From contig JAICWO010000017.1 of assembly GCA_025934775.1 (NCBI GenBank), forward strand, positions 1-64,000: a stretch of 64,000 nucleotides of DNA. Direction: 5' to 3'. Numbering within the stretch: position 1 is the first letter of the stretch; the number at the start of each line of letters is the position of its first letter. The translations under genes and the position numbers were made by a program. This stretch comes from Gemmatimonadaceae bacterium (GTDB lineage Bacteria > Gemmatimonadota > Gemmatimonadetes > Gemmatimonadales > Gemmatimonadaceae). Shown in pieces: positions 26,473 through 35,826 of this stretch. The notes beneath the pieces were generated by a model. That model saw only the letters and a program-made list of their open reading frames with translations. It made no database searches and had not been told where the DNA came from.

Positions 26473-27543
26473 CTATTTATTCGGCCACTGCGGCCACGTG
26501 CGCACCATCGAGCCCACGGCGCGAATGCGCTGCTCGGCGAGACGGTCCGCGGCGAGATAGGTCGGCACCTTCTCGTCCTTCGCGATCGCGAAGACCTTGA
26601 GGACCGTGTCGTAGATCTCGTCCGCCTTGCGGAACGCGCGCGCCGACGACCAGCCGGCGAGCTCGCTGTACACGTTGATCACGCCGCCGGCGTTGGCGAC
26701 GTAGTCCGGCGTGTAGAGCATGTTGCGCTTCTCGAGCTCGTCGCCGTGCCGCTCCTCGAGGAGCTGATTGTTCGCGGCGCCGCACACGATCTCCACCTTG
26801 AGCTGCGGGATCGTCTTGTCGTTGATGATCGCACCGAGCGCGCAGGGCGCGAAGATGTCGGCCTGCACACCGTAGATCTCGTCGAGCCCCACCGCGCGTG
26901 CGCCGAACTCGTTCACCACACGCTTCACGCGCTCTCCGTCCATGTCCGTCACCGCGAGCTTGGCGCCCGCTTCGTGCAGCTCTTTGGCGAGGTAATAGCC
27001 CACGTGGCCGCAGCCCTGGATCGCGACCGTCTTGGTGGTGAGGTCGTCCGCCCCCCAGCGATGCTTCGCCGACGCCTGGATCGCGCGGAAGACGCCGTGC
27101 GCGGTCACCGGCGAGGGATCGCCCGAGCGGCCGGCGAGGCCGCTCACGTAGTCCGTCTCCATGTGGACGTAGTCCATGTCCGCCGTGCTGGTGCCGACGT
27201 CCTCGGCGGTGATGTACCGGCCGCCGAGACTCTCGACGAAGCGCCCGTGCGCGCGGAAGATCATCTCGCGATCGGTCGTCTTGTTGTCGCCGATGATCAC
27301 CGACTTGCCGCCGCCGAGATTGAGTCCGGCGACCGCGTTCTTGTACGTCATCCCGCGCGCGAGGCGCAGCGCGTCGACGATCGCTTCCTCGTCGCTCGCG
27401 TACTGCCAGAAGCGGGTGCCGCCGAGCGCGGGACCGAGGACGGTGCTATGGACGGCGATGATGCCGCGATATCCGGACGCCGAATCCTGGCAGAGCACGA
27501 GCTGCTCGTGTCCCATGTCGGCGATCGTGTCGAAGAGTTTCAT
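26473..27543 (-). CDS. Leu/Glu/Phe/Val-type amino acid dehydrogenase
   Basis: A 356-residue NAD-dependent oxidative deaminase of the ELFV family. The substrate-binding and catalytic lysines appear as Lys68 (TYKNAVAG) and Lys80 (GGGKSVI). The NAD fold is seen in [15 protein letters not shown] and in the late VCGAANNQL block. Its length and the N-terminal [13 protein letters not shown] fit leucine or valine dehydrogenases, which produce branched-chain 2-oxo acids and ammonia. The neighbouring acyl-CoA dehydrogenase, 3-hydroxyacyl-CoA dehydrogenase and thiolase support branched-chain amino-acid breakdown. It starts at the ATG at 27543, 43 bases after the acyl-CoA dehydrogenase stop. Confidence 0.88.
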   Translation of the reverse strand: MKLFDTIADMGHEQLVLCQDSASGYRGIIAVHSTVLGPALGGTRFWQYASDEEAIVDALRLARGMTYKNAVAGLNLGGGKSVIIGDNKTTDREMIFRAHGRFVESLGGRYITAEDVGTSTADMDYVHMETDYVSGLAGRSGDPSPVTAHGVFRAIQASAKHRWGADDLTTKTVAIQGCGHVGYYLAKELHEAGAKLAVTDMDGERVKRVVNEFGARAVGLDEIYGVQADIFAPCALGAIINDKTIPQLKVEIVCGAANNQLLEERHGDELEKRNMLYTPDYVANAGGVINVYSELAGWSSARAFRKADEIYDTVLKVFAIAKDEKVPTYLAADRLAEQRIRAVGSMVRTWPQWPNK

Positions 27544-27586
27544 GACAGCGGAGGCTGGAGATTGGAGAGTGGAGGGTGGGCGTCGA

Positions 27587-28747
27587 TCAGCGCGAGTACA
27601 GCTCGCGCGCGATGACGATGCGCTGGATCTCGGACGTGCCTTCGTAAATCTCGGTGACCTTGGCATCGCGGAACAGCCGTTCGACGGGATACTCCTTCAC
27701 GTAGCCGTAGCCGCCGAAGATCTGGATCGCCTGCGTCGTCGCCCACATGGCCGTCTCGCTGGCCTGGAGCTTGGCCATGGCGCTGAACTGCGTCATGTGC
27801 TCGCCGCGGTCCTTCGCCGTCGCCGACATGTGCAGCAGCGCGCGCGACGCAGAGACGCGCATCGCGATGTCGGCGAGCTTGAACTGAATCGCCTGGAATT
27901 CCTTGATCGGCTTGCCGAACTGCTTCCGCTCAGCGGCGTACGCCGCCGAATGCCGCAGCGCCGCCTCGGCGATGCCGATCGCCTGCGCGGCGATGCCAAG
28001 CCGGCCATTGTCGAGCGACTGCATGGCGTAAATGAAGCCGCTGCCGATCTGCCCGAGCAGCCGGTCGGCCGGCACGCGCATGTCGGAAAAATGGAGCTGC
28101 ACCGTCGGCGACGCGCGCAGCCCCATCTTGTCTTCCTTCTTGCCGACGTGGAACCCGGGCAGGTCCGGCGTGATGACGAACGCGCTGATCCCCCGCGCGC
28201 CGCGCCGGTCGTCGGGCGTATCGGTGCGCGCCATGGCGATGATGATGTCGCTCTTGGTGCCGCTCGAGACCCACGCCTTGGTGCCGTTGAGCACCCAGTG
28301 GTCGCCGTCGCGCACCGCCTGGGTGCGCAGCGAGGCGGCGTCGGACCCGGCCTCCGGCTCCGAGAGCGCGAACGCGCCGAGCCGCTCGCCGCGCGCCATC
28401 GGCTTTAAAAAACACTCTTTCTGCTTCTCAGATCCCCATCGCAGGATCATCTGCGTGGGGAGCGAGTTGTGCACGCTGAGCATGACGGCGACCGACGCGT
28501 CGAGGATCGCGATCTCCTCGAGCGCGACCAGATACGTCAGCGTGTCGAGCCCGAGGCCGTCGTACTGCTCGGGGATCATCATGCCGAGAAACCCGAGCGC
28601 GCCGAGCTTGCCGACGAGCGACGGCTCGAAGTACGCGTCGCGATCCCAGTCGGCGCTGTGCGGCGCGATCTCGGCGAGCGCGAACTCGCGCGCCGTGCGC
28701 TGGATCTCGCGCTGTTCTTCGGTGAGAGGGGTGAGGGCCCAGGCCAT
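27587..28747 (-). CDS. Acyl-CoA dehydrogenase
   Basis: A 386-residue FAD-dependent acyl-CoA dehydrogenase, introducing the alpha-beta double bond. [15 protein letters not shown] and [10 protein letters not shown] mark the flavin site. The RKQFGKPI and [22 protein letters not shown] blocks are intact, and the catalytic base is Glu369 in EGTSEIQR. Motif spacing fits short/branched-chain or butyryl-CoA dehydrogenases, but chain length cannot be read. The gene precedes the amino-acid dehydrogenase and follows the 3-hydroxyacyl-CoA dehydrogenase by 81 bases, all on the minus strand, so it probably belongs to one catabolic operon. Confidence 0.93.
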   Translation of the reverse strand: MAWALTPLTEEQREIQRTAREFALAEIAPHSADWDRDAYFEPSLVGKLGALGFLGMMIPEQYDGLGLDTLTYLVALEEIAILDASVAVMLSVHNSLPTQMILRWGSEKQKECFLKPMARGERLGAFALSEPEAGSDAASLRTQAVRDGDHWVLNGTKAWVSSGTKSDIIIAMARTDTPDDRRGARGISAFVITPDLPGFHVGKKEDKMGLRASPTVQLHFSDMRVPADRLLGQIGSGFIYAMQSLDNGRLGIAAQAIGIAEAALRHSAAYAAERKQFGKPIKEFQAIQFKLADIAMRVSASRALLHMSATAKDRGEHMTQFSAMAKLQASETAMWATTQAIQIFGGYGYVKEYPVERLFRDAKVTEIYEGTSEIQRIVIARELYSR

Positions 28748-28828
28748 AGTTAGGAAGCGGAGGGCCGGCCGAGCCGCGCGCGCACGACCGTACAGCGAGC
28801 GCCAGCGAGCGACTCTACACGTTGTTCC

Positions 28829-29674
28829 TCAGTACGCATAGAACCCGCGCTTCGACTTCCTCCCCAACCACCCCGCCGCGACATACTTCCGCAGCAACGG
28901 ACACGGGCGGTACTTCGGATCGCCGAGGCCGTCGTGCAGGACCTCGAGAATCGCCAGGCACGTATCGAGGCCAATCAAGTCGGCGAGCGCGAGCGGGCCC
29001 ATGGGGTGATTCATGCCGAGCTTCATCACGGTGTCGATCGCCTCCGCCGTGCCGACGCCTTCCATGAGACAGTAAATCGCCTCGTTGATCATCGGCATCA
29101 GAATGCGATTGGCGACGAAGCCGGGATAATCCTGCACTTCCACCGGCGTCTTGCCGACGGCGGTGCTCAGTGCGAGGACGCGCTGCGTCGTCTCGTCGGA
29201 GGTCGCGAGGCCGCGAATCACCTCGACGAGCTGCATCACCGGCACGGGATTCATGAAGTGCATGCCGATCACGTTGCCCGGCCGCTTCGTCCGCGCCGCG
29301 ATCTCCGTGATCGAGATCGAGCTCGTGTTCGTGGCGAGGATCGCGCCCGGATCGGCGATGCCGTCGAGATCTGTAAAGATCTTGAATTTGAGATCGCGAT
29401 TCTCGGTCGCCGCCTCGATCACGAGCGACGCGCCCTTCGCCGCATTCAGCGACGGCTCGGTCGCGATGCGGCCGAGGATCGCGTCCTTGTCGGCCGCCTG
29501 GAGCGTGCCCTTCTTGATCTGTCGATCGAGGTTCGCGCCAATCGTGTTCCTGCCGCGCGCCAACGCGTCGGCCGACACGTCGATCATCGTCACGTCGAAT
29601 CCGCTCTGGGCGAAGACGTGCGCGATGCCATTCCCCATCTGTCCCGCGCCAACCACGGCCACACGTTCGGCCAT
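28829..29674 (-). CDS. 3-hydroxyacyl-CoA (3-hydroxybutyryl-CoA) dehydrogenase
   Basis: A 281-residue two-domain NAD(P)-dependent dehydrogenase that oxidises or reduces the 3-hydroxyl of short acyl-CoA thioesters. GAGQMG at residues 9-14 binds NAD. The catalytic [15 protein letters not shown] block holds the active His and partner Glu/Asn, and the C-terminal domain has [11 protein letters not shown] and GMNHPMGPL. Length and motif wording fit 3-hydroxybutyryl-CoA dehydrogenase (Hbd/PaaH). A thiolase and acyl-CoA dehydrogenase on the same strand would give a nearly complete beta-oxidation or butyrate-type cycle, though no enoyl-CoA hydratase lies here. Confidence 0.92.
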   Translation of the reverse strand: MAERVAVVGAGQMGNGIAHVFAQSGFDVTMIDVSADALARGRNTIGANLDRQIKKGTLQAADKDAILGRIATEPSLNAAKGASLVIEAATENRDLKFKIFTDLDGIADPGAILATNTSSISITEIAARTKRPGNVIGMHFMNPVPVMQLVEVIRGLATSDETTQRVLALSTAVGKTPVEVQDYPGFVANRILMPMINEAIYCLMEGVGTAEAIDTVMKLGMNHPMGPLALADLIGLDTCLAILEVLHDGLGDPKYRPCPLLRKYVAAGWLGRKSKRGFYAY

Positions 29675-29719
29675 CGGTGCTCTCCTATGAGCGGCCGGTC
29701 GGCGCGCCTGCTCCCGCGC

Positions 29720-30601
29720 TCACGACTCCGCCGCGTCTCGCGGCTCGTGCTTGCGCCGCGCGAAAAGGTACACGATACCAGCAGCCATCCCGAGTCCAGC
29801 CGGGAGCCCGCCCTCCGGCCCCCATTCCCCACCCGTCGCCCAATCCGGCCCCGCATCAACATAACGGTATCGCGGCGATTCCATGGGAATCCCACTCACC
29901 GCCGTGTGAAAGAGCACCGCCATCGTCCAGTTCCACGCGAAATGCGCGAGCCACGCCGCGTAGAGACTGCGCGTCGCGTAGACCACGCCGGCGAGAAAAA
30001 TTCCCGCCAGCGTCACGAGCCCGATCGACTCGGCGCTCACGCCTTCCGGATTCCAGAGGTGCAGCAGCCCGAAGCCGACGCTCGTCGCGAGAATCGCCCA
30101 GCTCCATCCCCACGCATCGCGGAGCACGGCGAGGAGATATCCGCGCGTGAGCAGCTCCTCGAGCAGCGCCGCCGGCACGAGAAAGACGGTCACTCGAATC
30201 GCCGCGCCCCACCACGATGCGGGCGCCGCGGGCTGCTCGCGGAGCCAATGCACGCCGATCAGCCCGAGGATCGGCAGCGCGATCGCCCCGCATCCAATGG
30301 CGAAGCCCAACGCGAGCGCGCGCGCACGCAGCGATTCCCGTCCGAGCCAGACGTAGCTCCACGGTCGTTTGTCGATCACGTGGAGCATGAACCAGGTGCC
30401 GGCGAGGAGACCGACCGCTTGCACGATGTACGCGGTCGTCATGCCGTGCATGCCGACGACGTCGAACGCGAGCGTCATCGCCGGACCGACGGTCGCGACG
30501 GCGATGACCATCGCGACCCACGTGGCGAGCAGGAAGAGGAACACGCGCCAGGGCGCTCGAAGCACCCCGGCGTCAGTGAACCAGATCCTGCGCTTGGTCA
30601 A
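29720..30601 (-). CDS. CPBP-family intramembrane metalloprotease (CAAX/Abi type)
   Basis: A 293-residue membrane protein with six to eight helices. The three motifs of CPBP proteases are present: EELLTRG (EExxxR), FGLLHLW (FxxxH) and HFAWNW (HxxxN/B). The family cleaves membrane-anchored substrates or acts in bacteriocin immunity. The substrate is unknown. The start is a TTG at 30601 overlapping the bioY stop (TTGA); no ATG lies near, and a longer frame upstream belongs to bioY. Close linkage to bioY and the thiolase suggests transcription from the thiolase promoter rather than a shared function. Confidence 0.8.
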   Translation of the reverse strand: MTKRRIWFTDAGVLRAPWRVFLFLLATWVAMVIAVATVGPAMTLAFDVVGMHGMTTAYIVQAVGLLAGTWFMLHVIDKRPWSYVWLGRESLRARALALGFAIGCGAIALPILGLIGVHWLREQPAAPASWWGAAIRVTVFLVPAALLEELLTRGYLLAVLRDAWGWSWAILATSVGFGLLHLWNPEGVSAESIGLVTLAGIFLAGVVYATRSLYAAWLAHFAWNWTMAVLFHTAVSGIPMESPRYRYVDAGPDWATGGEWGPEGGLPAGLGMAAGIVYLFARRKHEPRDAAES

Positions 30602-31152
30602 GTGCCGCGGCGCGCGCTCCGCGGACCGCTGATCACCGCGGCGACGAACGCCTTCACCAGATCGAGCGCCGCGAACGGCGTGACGCCGAGCTGCACGGCG
30701 CGACCGATGCTGCCGCTCAGGATCGAGAGCTGCGCGATGCCGCCGAGGAAAATCACCGCCACACCCGCGCTCGCGGCGAGCCACCGCAGGCCGAGCGACG
30801 ATGCGCGGCGCGTGAGCGCGCCGGCGACGAACGCCGCGGCCGGGTACGCGATGAGATAGCCGCCCGTCGGTCCAAGGAAGCGCGCGATGCCGGGCGCGCC
30901 CATCGGGGTGAACACCGGCAGCCCCGCGGCGCCGGCGGCGAGGTAGAGCAGCATGCTCGCCGCGCCGGCGCGCGGCCCGAGCCACATGCCGGCGAGAATG
31001 ACGAGCATCGGCTGCAGCGTCACCGGCACCGGCGTCCATGGGAGCGGGATCGCGACCTGCGATGCCGCGGCCACCGCCGCCGCGAACCCGGCGACGCCGA
31101 GAATGGTGAGACCGTGATCGTTCGTCTGAAGCCGTGAGGTATTCGTCGTCAT
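30598..31152 (-). CDS. bioY: Biotin transporter substrate-binding component BioY
   Basis: A 184-residue S-component of the ECF-type biotin transporter, with about six hydrophobic helices. Family signs are PLPWTPVPVTLQPMLVILAG near residue 40 and GPTGGYLIAYPAAAFVAG, where the conserved GPTGGYL lines the biotin site. The energising subunits BioM/BioN are not in the window, so it would have to use a shared ECF module or act alone. It starts one base after the thiolase stop. No biotin-operator palindrome was seen upstream of this gene. Biotin supply could serve acyl-CoA carboxylases linked to branched-chain catabolism. Confidence 0.92.
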   Translation of the reverse strand: MTTNTSRLQTNDHGLTILGVAGFAAAVAAASQVAIPLPWTPVPVTLQPMLVILAGMWLGPRAGAASMLLYLAAGAAGLPVFTPMGAPGIARFLGPTGGYLIAYPAAAFVAGALTRRASSLGLRWLAASAGVAVIFLGGIAQLSILSGSIGRAVQLGVTPFAALDLVKAFVAAVISGPRSARRGT

Positions 31153-31153
31153 G

Positions 31154-32362
31154 TCAATTCACTCGCGTGACGCTGAGCGCGACCGCGTCGCCACCGCCGA
31201 GGCAGAGCGTCGCGAGCCCGCGCTGCTTGTTGCGATCCCGGAGCGCATAGAGAAGCGTGGTGAGCACGCGTGCGCCGCTCGCGCCGATGGGATGGCCGAG
31301 GGCGATCGCGCCGCCGTTCACGTTGACGCGGTCCCAATCCCAATTCAACCCCATGCCGTCGGCGATCGCCTGCGACGCGAACGCTTCGTTCGCTTCGATG
31401 AGATCGTAATCGCCGATCGCCGTGCCGCTCTTCTTCATGAGATTCTGAACGGCGTGGATCGGTGCGAAGAACAGCTCGCGCGGCTCGACCGCCCCCGTGG
31501 CGTACGCGTCGATGCGCGCCAGAATCGTGAGGCCGTGCGCGCGCGCGAATTCCTCCGACGTCACGACGAGCGCCGACGCGCCGTCGTTGAGGCTCGACGC
31601 GTTCCCCGCGGTGACTGAGAGCTGGTCGCTCTTCTCCTTGCCGGGAAACGCGGGACGCAGCTTGCCGAGCGACTCGGCGGTTGTGTCTTTCCGCGGGCCC
31701 TCGTCGGTGTCGATCGTCGTCGTGCCTTTCCTCCCCTGGATCTGCACGGGCACGATCTCGTCCTTGAACTTGCCGCTCTCGATCGCGCCGACGGCTTTCT
31801 GGTGCGACTTGACCGCGAACTCGTCCTGCATCTGCCGCGTGACGCCCGCTTTCTGCGCGGTGTACTCGGCGTGGCTGCCCATGTGCACGTCGCAGAACGA
31901 ACACCACAGGCCGTCCTTGATCATGCCGTCGACGAGCGTCTGATCACCGAGCTTGACGCCGGCGCGCATTCCATAGTTGTAATAGGGCGCATTCGACATC
32001 GACTCCTGGCCGCCGGCGACGACGACCTGCCGGTCGCCCGCCTTGATCGATTGCGCGGCGAGCATCACGGCCTTGAGCCCCGAGCCGCACACCTTGTTGA
32101 TCGTGAGCGCCGACACGGTCGCGGGCACGCCGGCCTTGAGCGACGCCTGCCGCGCGGGCGCCTGGCCGACGCCGCCTTGGATGACGTTGCCCATGATCAC
32201 TTCTTCGATCTGCATGAGATCGACGCCGGCGCGCTCGACGGCGGCGCGGATCGCGATGGCGCCGAGCTCCGGCGCCGTGAGCGGCGCGAGTCCGCCGAGG
32301 AATTTGCCAATCGGGGTGCGGGCGGCCGAGACGACGACGGCCTGCCGGGATGTATCCGTCAT
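31154..32362 (-). CDS. Acetyl-CoA C-acetyltransferase (thiolase)
   Basis: A 402-residue biosynthetic-type thiolase that condenses or cleaves acetoacetyl-CoA. The nucleophile is Cys92 in NKVCGSG. The other active residues are His357 in [10 protein letters not shown] and Cys387 in CLGGGDA. An unusual short Cys pair (WCSFCDVH) sits in the loop domain around residue 155, where most thiolases have DGLTDAF; this SFCD variant would alter the loop over the active site, and its meaning is not known. It is the first gene of the minus-strand run thiolase-bioY-CPBP, directly after a region with a large inverted repeat. Confidence 0.93.
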   Translation of the reverse strand: MTDTSRQAVVVSAARTPIGKFLGGLAPLTAPELGAIAIRAAVERAGVDLMQIEEVIMGNVIQGGVGQAPARQASLKAGVPATVSALTINKVCGSGLKAVMLAAQSIKAGDRQVVVAGGQESMSNAPYYNYGMRAGVKLGDQTLVDGMIKDGLWCSFCDVHMGSHAEYTAQKAGVTRQMQDEFAVKSHQKAVGAIESGKFKDEIVPVQIQGRKGTTTIDTDEGPRKDTTAESLGKLRPAFPGKEKSDQLSVTAGNASSLNDGASALVVTSEEFARAHGLTILARIDAYATGAVEPRELFFAPIHAVQNLMKKSGTAIGDYDLIEANEAFASQAIADGMGLNWDWDRVNVNGGAIALGHPIGASGARVLTTLLYALRDRNKQRGLATLCLGGGDAVALSVTRVN

Positions 32363-32454
32363 TGCAGCAAGAGCTCCGGAGGAAAGAGGGGCAATGGGAA
32401 AATAACGAGAGGAGGGGCTGAGGGCTGAGGGCGAGGCTGGGGGCTGGAGGCGGA
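32363..32454. other. Thiolase upstream region with G-rich tract
   Basis: This 92-base stretch upstream of the thiolase holds tandem GGGCTGAG-like units and further G runs (32413-32450), which might form a G-quadruplex on the plus strand. No standard promoter was recognised. It runs directly into the inverted-repeat element. Confidence 0.4.
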
Positions 32455-32736
32455 GCTGACAGCAAGCCGGCAGTTCCCAGCTCGGCTATTCGCTATCAGC
32501 GACAGCTATCAGAGGGATTTGGAAGTGTGTAATGAGATCGGGGGTCGGCTTCCGCTGGCGGTGTACGCGAGTCGAGGCACGACACGAAGGCTGTGCACAC
32601 CCATTTCCGCATCGATGCTCGGAAATGCCCCGTGGGGTGCAGCACGCGCTCCCATGCAACGCTTCGTTCCGAATTCCTCCGATAGCTGTCGCTGATAGCG
32701 AATAGCCGAGCTGGGAGCTGCCAGCTTGCTGTCAGC
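32455..32736. mobile_element. 282-bp element with 66-bp terminal inverted repeats (MITE-like)
   Basis: The arm at 32455-32520 is repeated in inverted orientation at 32671-32736, with 61 of 66 positions identical on my alignment. Both arms contain the repeat-rich wording GCTATTCGCTATCAGCGACA. The 150-base core has no supported gene and contains short palindromes such as CATCGATG flanked by TTTCCG/CGGAAA. Non-autonomous transposon-like elements have this build, but no target-site duplication or matching transposase is evident, and the whole could instead be a large structured repeat. It lies between the thiolase and padR. Confidence 0.6.
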
Positions 32737-32812
32737 GCCCTCCCGCCCTCTTGACTTGTCGCACTCTTCCATACAGACTCTCCATAGAACATCTCCCTAG
32801 AGAATCTCCCCC

Positions 32813-33169
32813 ATGCCCCGCCTCCCTCTCCTCAAAGGCACCCTCGATCTCCTCGTCCTCCGCGCCCTCACCTGGGCGCCGATGCACGGGTTCGAGATCG
32901 TCACCTGGCTCGAGCGCGCCGCCAACGGGCAGCTCGAGCTCGAAGACTCCGCCCTCTATCAGGCCGTGTATCGCCTCGAGGAGAGAGGGTTCCTCGCCGC
33001 GGACTGGGGCGTGACCGAGAACAATCGCCGAGCGCGGTACTACAAGATCACCGCCGCCGGACGCGCCCATCTGCGCGCGGAAACCAAGAACTGGATGCAG
33101 TACGCCGGCACCGTCACCGCGGTGCTCAGCGCGGGCAAAGACGCGCGGCCGGCGACGGCTGGCGCGTGA
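32813..33169 (+). CDS. PadR-family transcriptional regulator
   Basis: A 118-residue PadR regulator. The winged helix is marked by LLKGTLDLLVLRALTW, MHGFEIVTWLER, LEDSALYQAVYRLEERGFL and RARYYKITAAGRAHL. PadR proteins of this short type repress adjacent transporter genes and respond to small toxic compounds. Its stop overlaps the GTG of the permease (GTGA), a pairing seen repeatedly in Acidobacteria and Gemmatimonadota, so it probably controls that permease. The inverted-repeat element ends 76 bases before its start and may contain or disturb its promoter. Confidence 0.9.
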   Translation: MPRLPLLKGTLDLLVLRALTWAPMHGFEIVTWLERAANGQLELEDSALYQAVYRLEERGFLAADWGVTENNRRARYYKITAAGRAHLRAETKNWMQYAGTVTAVLSAGKDARPATAGA

Positions 33170-35826
33170 TCCGCTCCGGCATCCGACGCGTCTTCGCGCT
33201 CGCACTGCGCCGGCGCGACCAGTGGGAGCGCGACGTCGAAGACGAGATCAAGCTGCACCTCGCGCTCCGCGCCGAGCAGTTGGCCGCCGAGGGGCGGTCG
33301 CCCGATGATGCCTATGCCGAGGCGGTGCGCCGCTTCGGTCCACTCACCGAATCACGCGCGCGGCTCGTCGAGGCCGCGCGGCAACGGGAGCGCAACATGG
33401 CTCGCACGGAATTTTTCGCCGATCTCCGCCAGGATCTCAGGTTCGCGCTGCGCACGCTCGGCCGGCAGCGCGGCTGGACGACGGTGACGATCCTGACGCT
33501 CGCCCTCGGCATCGGCGCGACGACCGCGGTGTTCAGCGTCGTGAGCCCGTTGATGCTCCATCCACTCAGCTATCCACACTCGGACCGCATCGTCTTCGTC
33601 AATCAGCAGCCGGCCGGCGGCAATAATACCGGCATTCGCGTGACGATCACGCCGTCCATGCCCGTCGTCCGCGCGTGGCAGCAGAGCGCGCACAGCTTCG
33701 AGCAGATCGAAGCGTACGCGATGTCGCCGATGTCGATGGAAACCACGTCGGGCGAACCGTCGGTGATTCAGACGGTGAGCGTCTTCCCGACGTTCACGTC
33801 GTTCGCGGGGACGCAGCCGCTGCGAGGCCGCATGTTCACCGACGCTGAGATCCACGCACGCGAGAAGGTCGCGCTGCTCGGCGAGGGGTTCTGGCGCGAG
33901 CGACTCGGCGGCGATCCGTCGGTGATTGGCAAACGCATCACGCTGGATGACACCGCGTTCACGGTGATCGGGATCATGCCGGCGAGCGTCGACGCACCGG
34001 GCATTCACGCGCAGCCGTCGGACGTGTGGCTGCCGCTGGACATTCACAACGATCGTCGCGGCGGCCAGGTCGTGGCGCGACTCCGGCCGCACGTCGACAT
34101 CGGCACGGCGCGAGCGGAGCTCGATTCGATTTACAAGCGCGACCCGTCACACGGCGCCGCGATGTTCCAGTTTCGGACCGTGATCACCACGCCGGGCGAA
34201 CAGGTGTCGTTCCGCGAATCACTGATCGTGCTCGTGGTGGCGGTGGCGCTCGTGCTGCTCGTCGCGTGCGCGAACGTGGCGCATCTCTTGATCGCGCGCG
34301 CCACGACGCGGCGGCGCGAGATGGCCATTCGCGCCGCACTCGGCGCCGCGCGCGGGCGACAAATGCGGCAACTGATCACCGAGAGCTTGCTGCTCGCGTT
34401 CGGTGGAGCGATTGCGGGCGTGCTGCTTGGCTGGATCGGCTTGCACCTGCTCGTGGCGATGCGCCCGCGCGAGCTGGACGCGCTCCATGCCGCGCACCTC
34501 GACGGAACGACGCTCGCCATCGCGATCGGGGTGATGATCGTGAGCGGGATCGTGTTCGGTCTCATCGGCACGGTGCAGAGCGCGCGGGCCTCGACGCACG
34601 ATACGCTCAAGGCGGGATCGGTGGCGCTCAACGGAACGAGCCGCGCCCGGGGCCGCGCCGTATTGATCGTGAGCGAGATGGCGCTCTCCGCGGCGCTGCT
34701 CGTCATGGCCACGCTGCTCATCCGGAGCGTGGTGAACATGCAGCGCGCCGATCTCGGATTTCAGCCGCAAGGGTTGTACAGCGTGACGCTGCATCCGCTC
34801 AAAGGCGATATCACGTCCAAGCCTCGAGCCGCCGCGATCCTGCGCGATCTCACGACTCGGCTCGCGAGCATGCCGGGCGTGCGCGGCGTCGCGGTCGCGA
34901 GCTATCCACCGGGGACGCGGGCATTTCTCATCGGGCGGCTCGAAGTGGAGGGCGAGACGCCCTCGGGAAGCACGACCGCGTTCATCGACGACGGCGAAGT
35001 CGCGCCGAATTACTTCCGCGTGATGCGCATCCCGCTCGTCGCGGGCACGCTCTTCACGGATACCACGAGCAAGTCGCGCGAGGTGTTGATCAACGCTGGA
35101 TTCGCGCGGAGCCATTGGGGCCGCACGTCGGCAATCGGGCATCGCGTTCGCGTCGGGCCCTATGTGGACGCGCAGTGGTACACGATCGTCGGCGTCGTCT
35201 CGGACGTGAAGACGAGTGGTCCCGGCACGGAGTCCAACGCGCCGATGCTCTACTTCCCGTGGACCGAGCCGGCGGATTCCACCGCGCCTCCCGAGCTCCC
35301 GGCGCTGCTCGTGCGGGCCGATCCCGGCACCCCGATGCAGGCGCTCGTGACGACCGCCTCGCGTGAGGCGGGAGTGCGGGGAACACCGCAGGTCGACGAC
35401 GTCGTGCACACGATCCGCGGCGCGATCGCGGGCGGGCGATACATCATGCTGCTCCTCACGATCTTCGCGCTGATGGCGGTCGTGCTCGCGAGCGTCGGCC
35501 TGTACGGCGTCATGGCGTATACGGTCTCGCAGCGCACGCGGGAGATCGGCGTGCGCATCGCGTTGGGCGCGCCGCGCTCGACGATCGCGCGTGGGATCCT
35601 CGTGCGCGGTGTGCTGCTCGCGATCGTCGGAGCGGTGATCGGCCTGGCCGGCGCGCACTGGGCCACGCGCCTCGTCCAGAGCTCGCTCTACGGCGTCACG
35701 CGGAGCGACCCGTGGTCGCTGGCCGCGGGCGTGGTCGTGCTCGCGGCGGCGGCGCTGCTGGCGTGCATCGTTCCGACGCGGCGCGCGCTGGCCGTCGATC
35801 CGATGACGGCCATTCGGGCGGACTGA
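33166..35826 (+). CDS. ADOP-type (acidobacterial duplicated orphan permease) ABC permease, FtsX/MacB family
   Basis: An 886-residue permease. Residues 1-85 form the soluble prefix domain typical of ADOP proteins (LALRAEQLAAEGRSPDDAYA). Two MacB/FtsX units follow. The first membrane helix starts near 100 (TILTLALGIGATTAVFSVV), with a periplasmic MacB_PCD domain, then helices around 350-450 and REMAIRAALGAARGRQM. The second unit starts near 500 and ends with TREIGVRIALGAPRS and the final four helices. No ATPase gene lies beside it, which is usual for this group, so it would work with an ATPase encoded elsewhere. The GTG start at 33166 is fixed by the overlap with padR. Confidence 0.9.
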   Translation: MIRSGIRRVFALALRRRDQWERDVEDEIKLHLALRAEQLAAEGRSPDDAYAEAVRRFGPLTESRARLVEAARQRERNMARTEFFADLRQDLRFALRTLGRQRGWTTVTILTLALGIGATTAVFSVVSPLMLHPLSYPHSDRIVFVNQQPAGGNNTGIRVTITPSMPVVRAWQQSAHSFEQIEAYAMSPMSMETTSGEPSVIQTVSVFPTFTSFAGTQPLRGRMFTDAEIHAREKVALLGEGFWRERLGGDPSVIGKRITLDDTAFTVIGIMPASVDAPGIHAQPSDVWLPLDIHNDRRGGQVVARLRPHVDIGTARAELDSIYKRDPSHGAAMFQFRTVITTPGEQVSFRESLIVLVVAVALVLLVACANVAHLLIARATTRRREMAIRAALGAARGRQMRQLITESLLLAFGGAIAGVLLGWIGLHLLVAMRPRELDALHAAHLDGTTLAIAIGVMIVSGIVFGLIGTVQSARASTHDTLKAGSVALNGTSRARGRAVLIVSEMALSAALLVMATLLIRSVVNMQRADLGFQPQGLYSVTLHPLKGDITSKPRAAAILRDLTTRLASMPGVRGVAVASYPPGTRAFLIGRLEVEGETPSGSTTAFIDDGEVAPNYFRVMRIPLVAGTLFTDTTSKSREVLINAGFARSHWGRTSAIGHRVRVGPYVDAQWYTIVGVVSDVKTSGPGTESNAPMLYFPWTEPADSTAPPELPALLVRADPGTPMQALVTTASREAGVRGTPQVDDVVHTIRGAIAGGRYIMLLLTIFALMAVVLASVGLYGVMAYTVSQRTREIGVRIALGAPRSTIARGILVRGVLLAIVGAVIGLAGAHWATRLVQSSLYGVTRSDPWSLAAGVVVLAAAALLACIVPTRRALAVDPMTAIRAD

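Noticed and set aside
30598-31153. BirA-type operator or riboswitch controlling bioY
   Set aside because: bioY starts one base after the thiolase stop, so there is no room for its own control region, and no biotin-operator palindrome was seen.
32496-32792. Short open frames through the inverted-repeat element
   Set aside because: They run across the repeat arms and have no family resemblance, conserved start or ribosome site.
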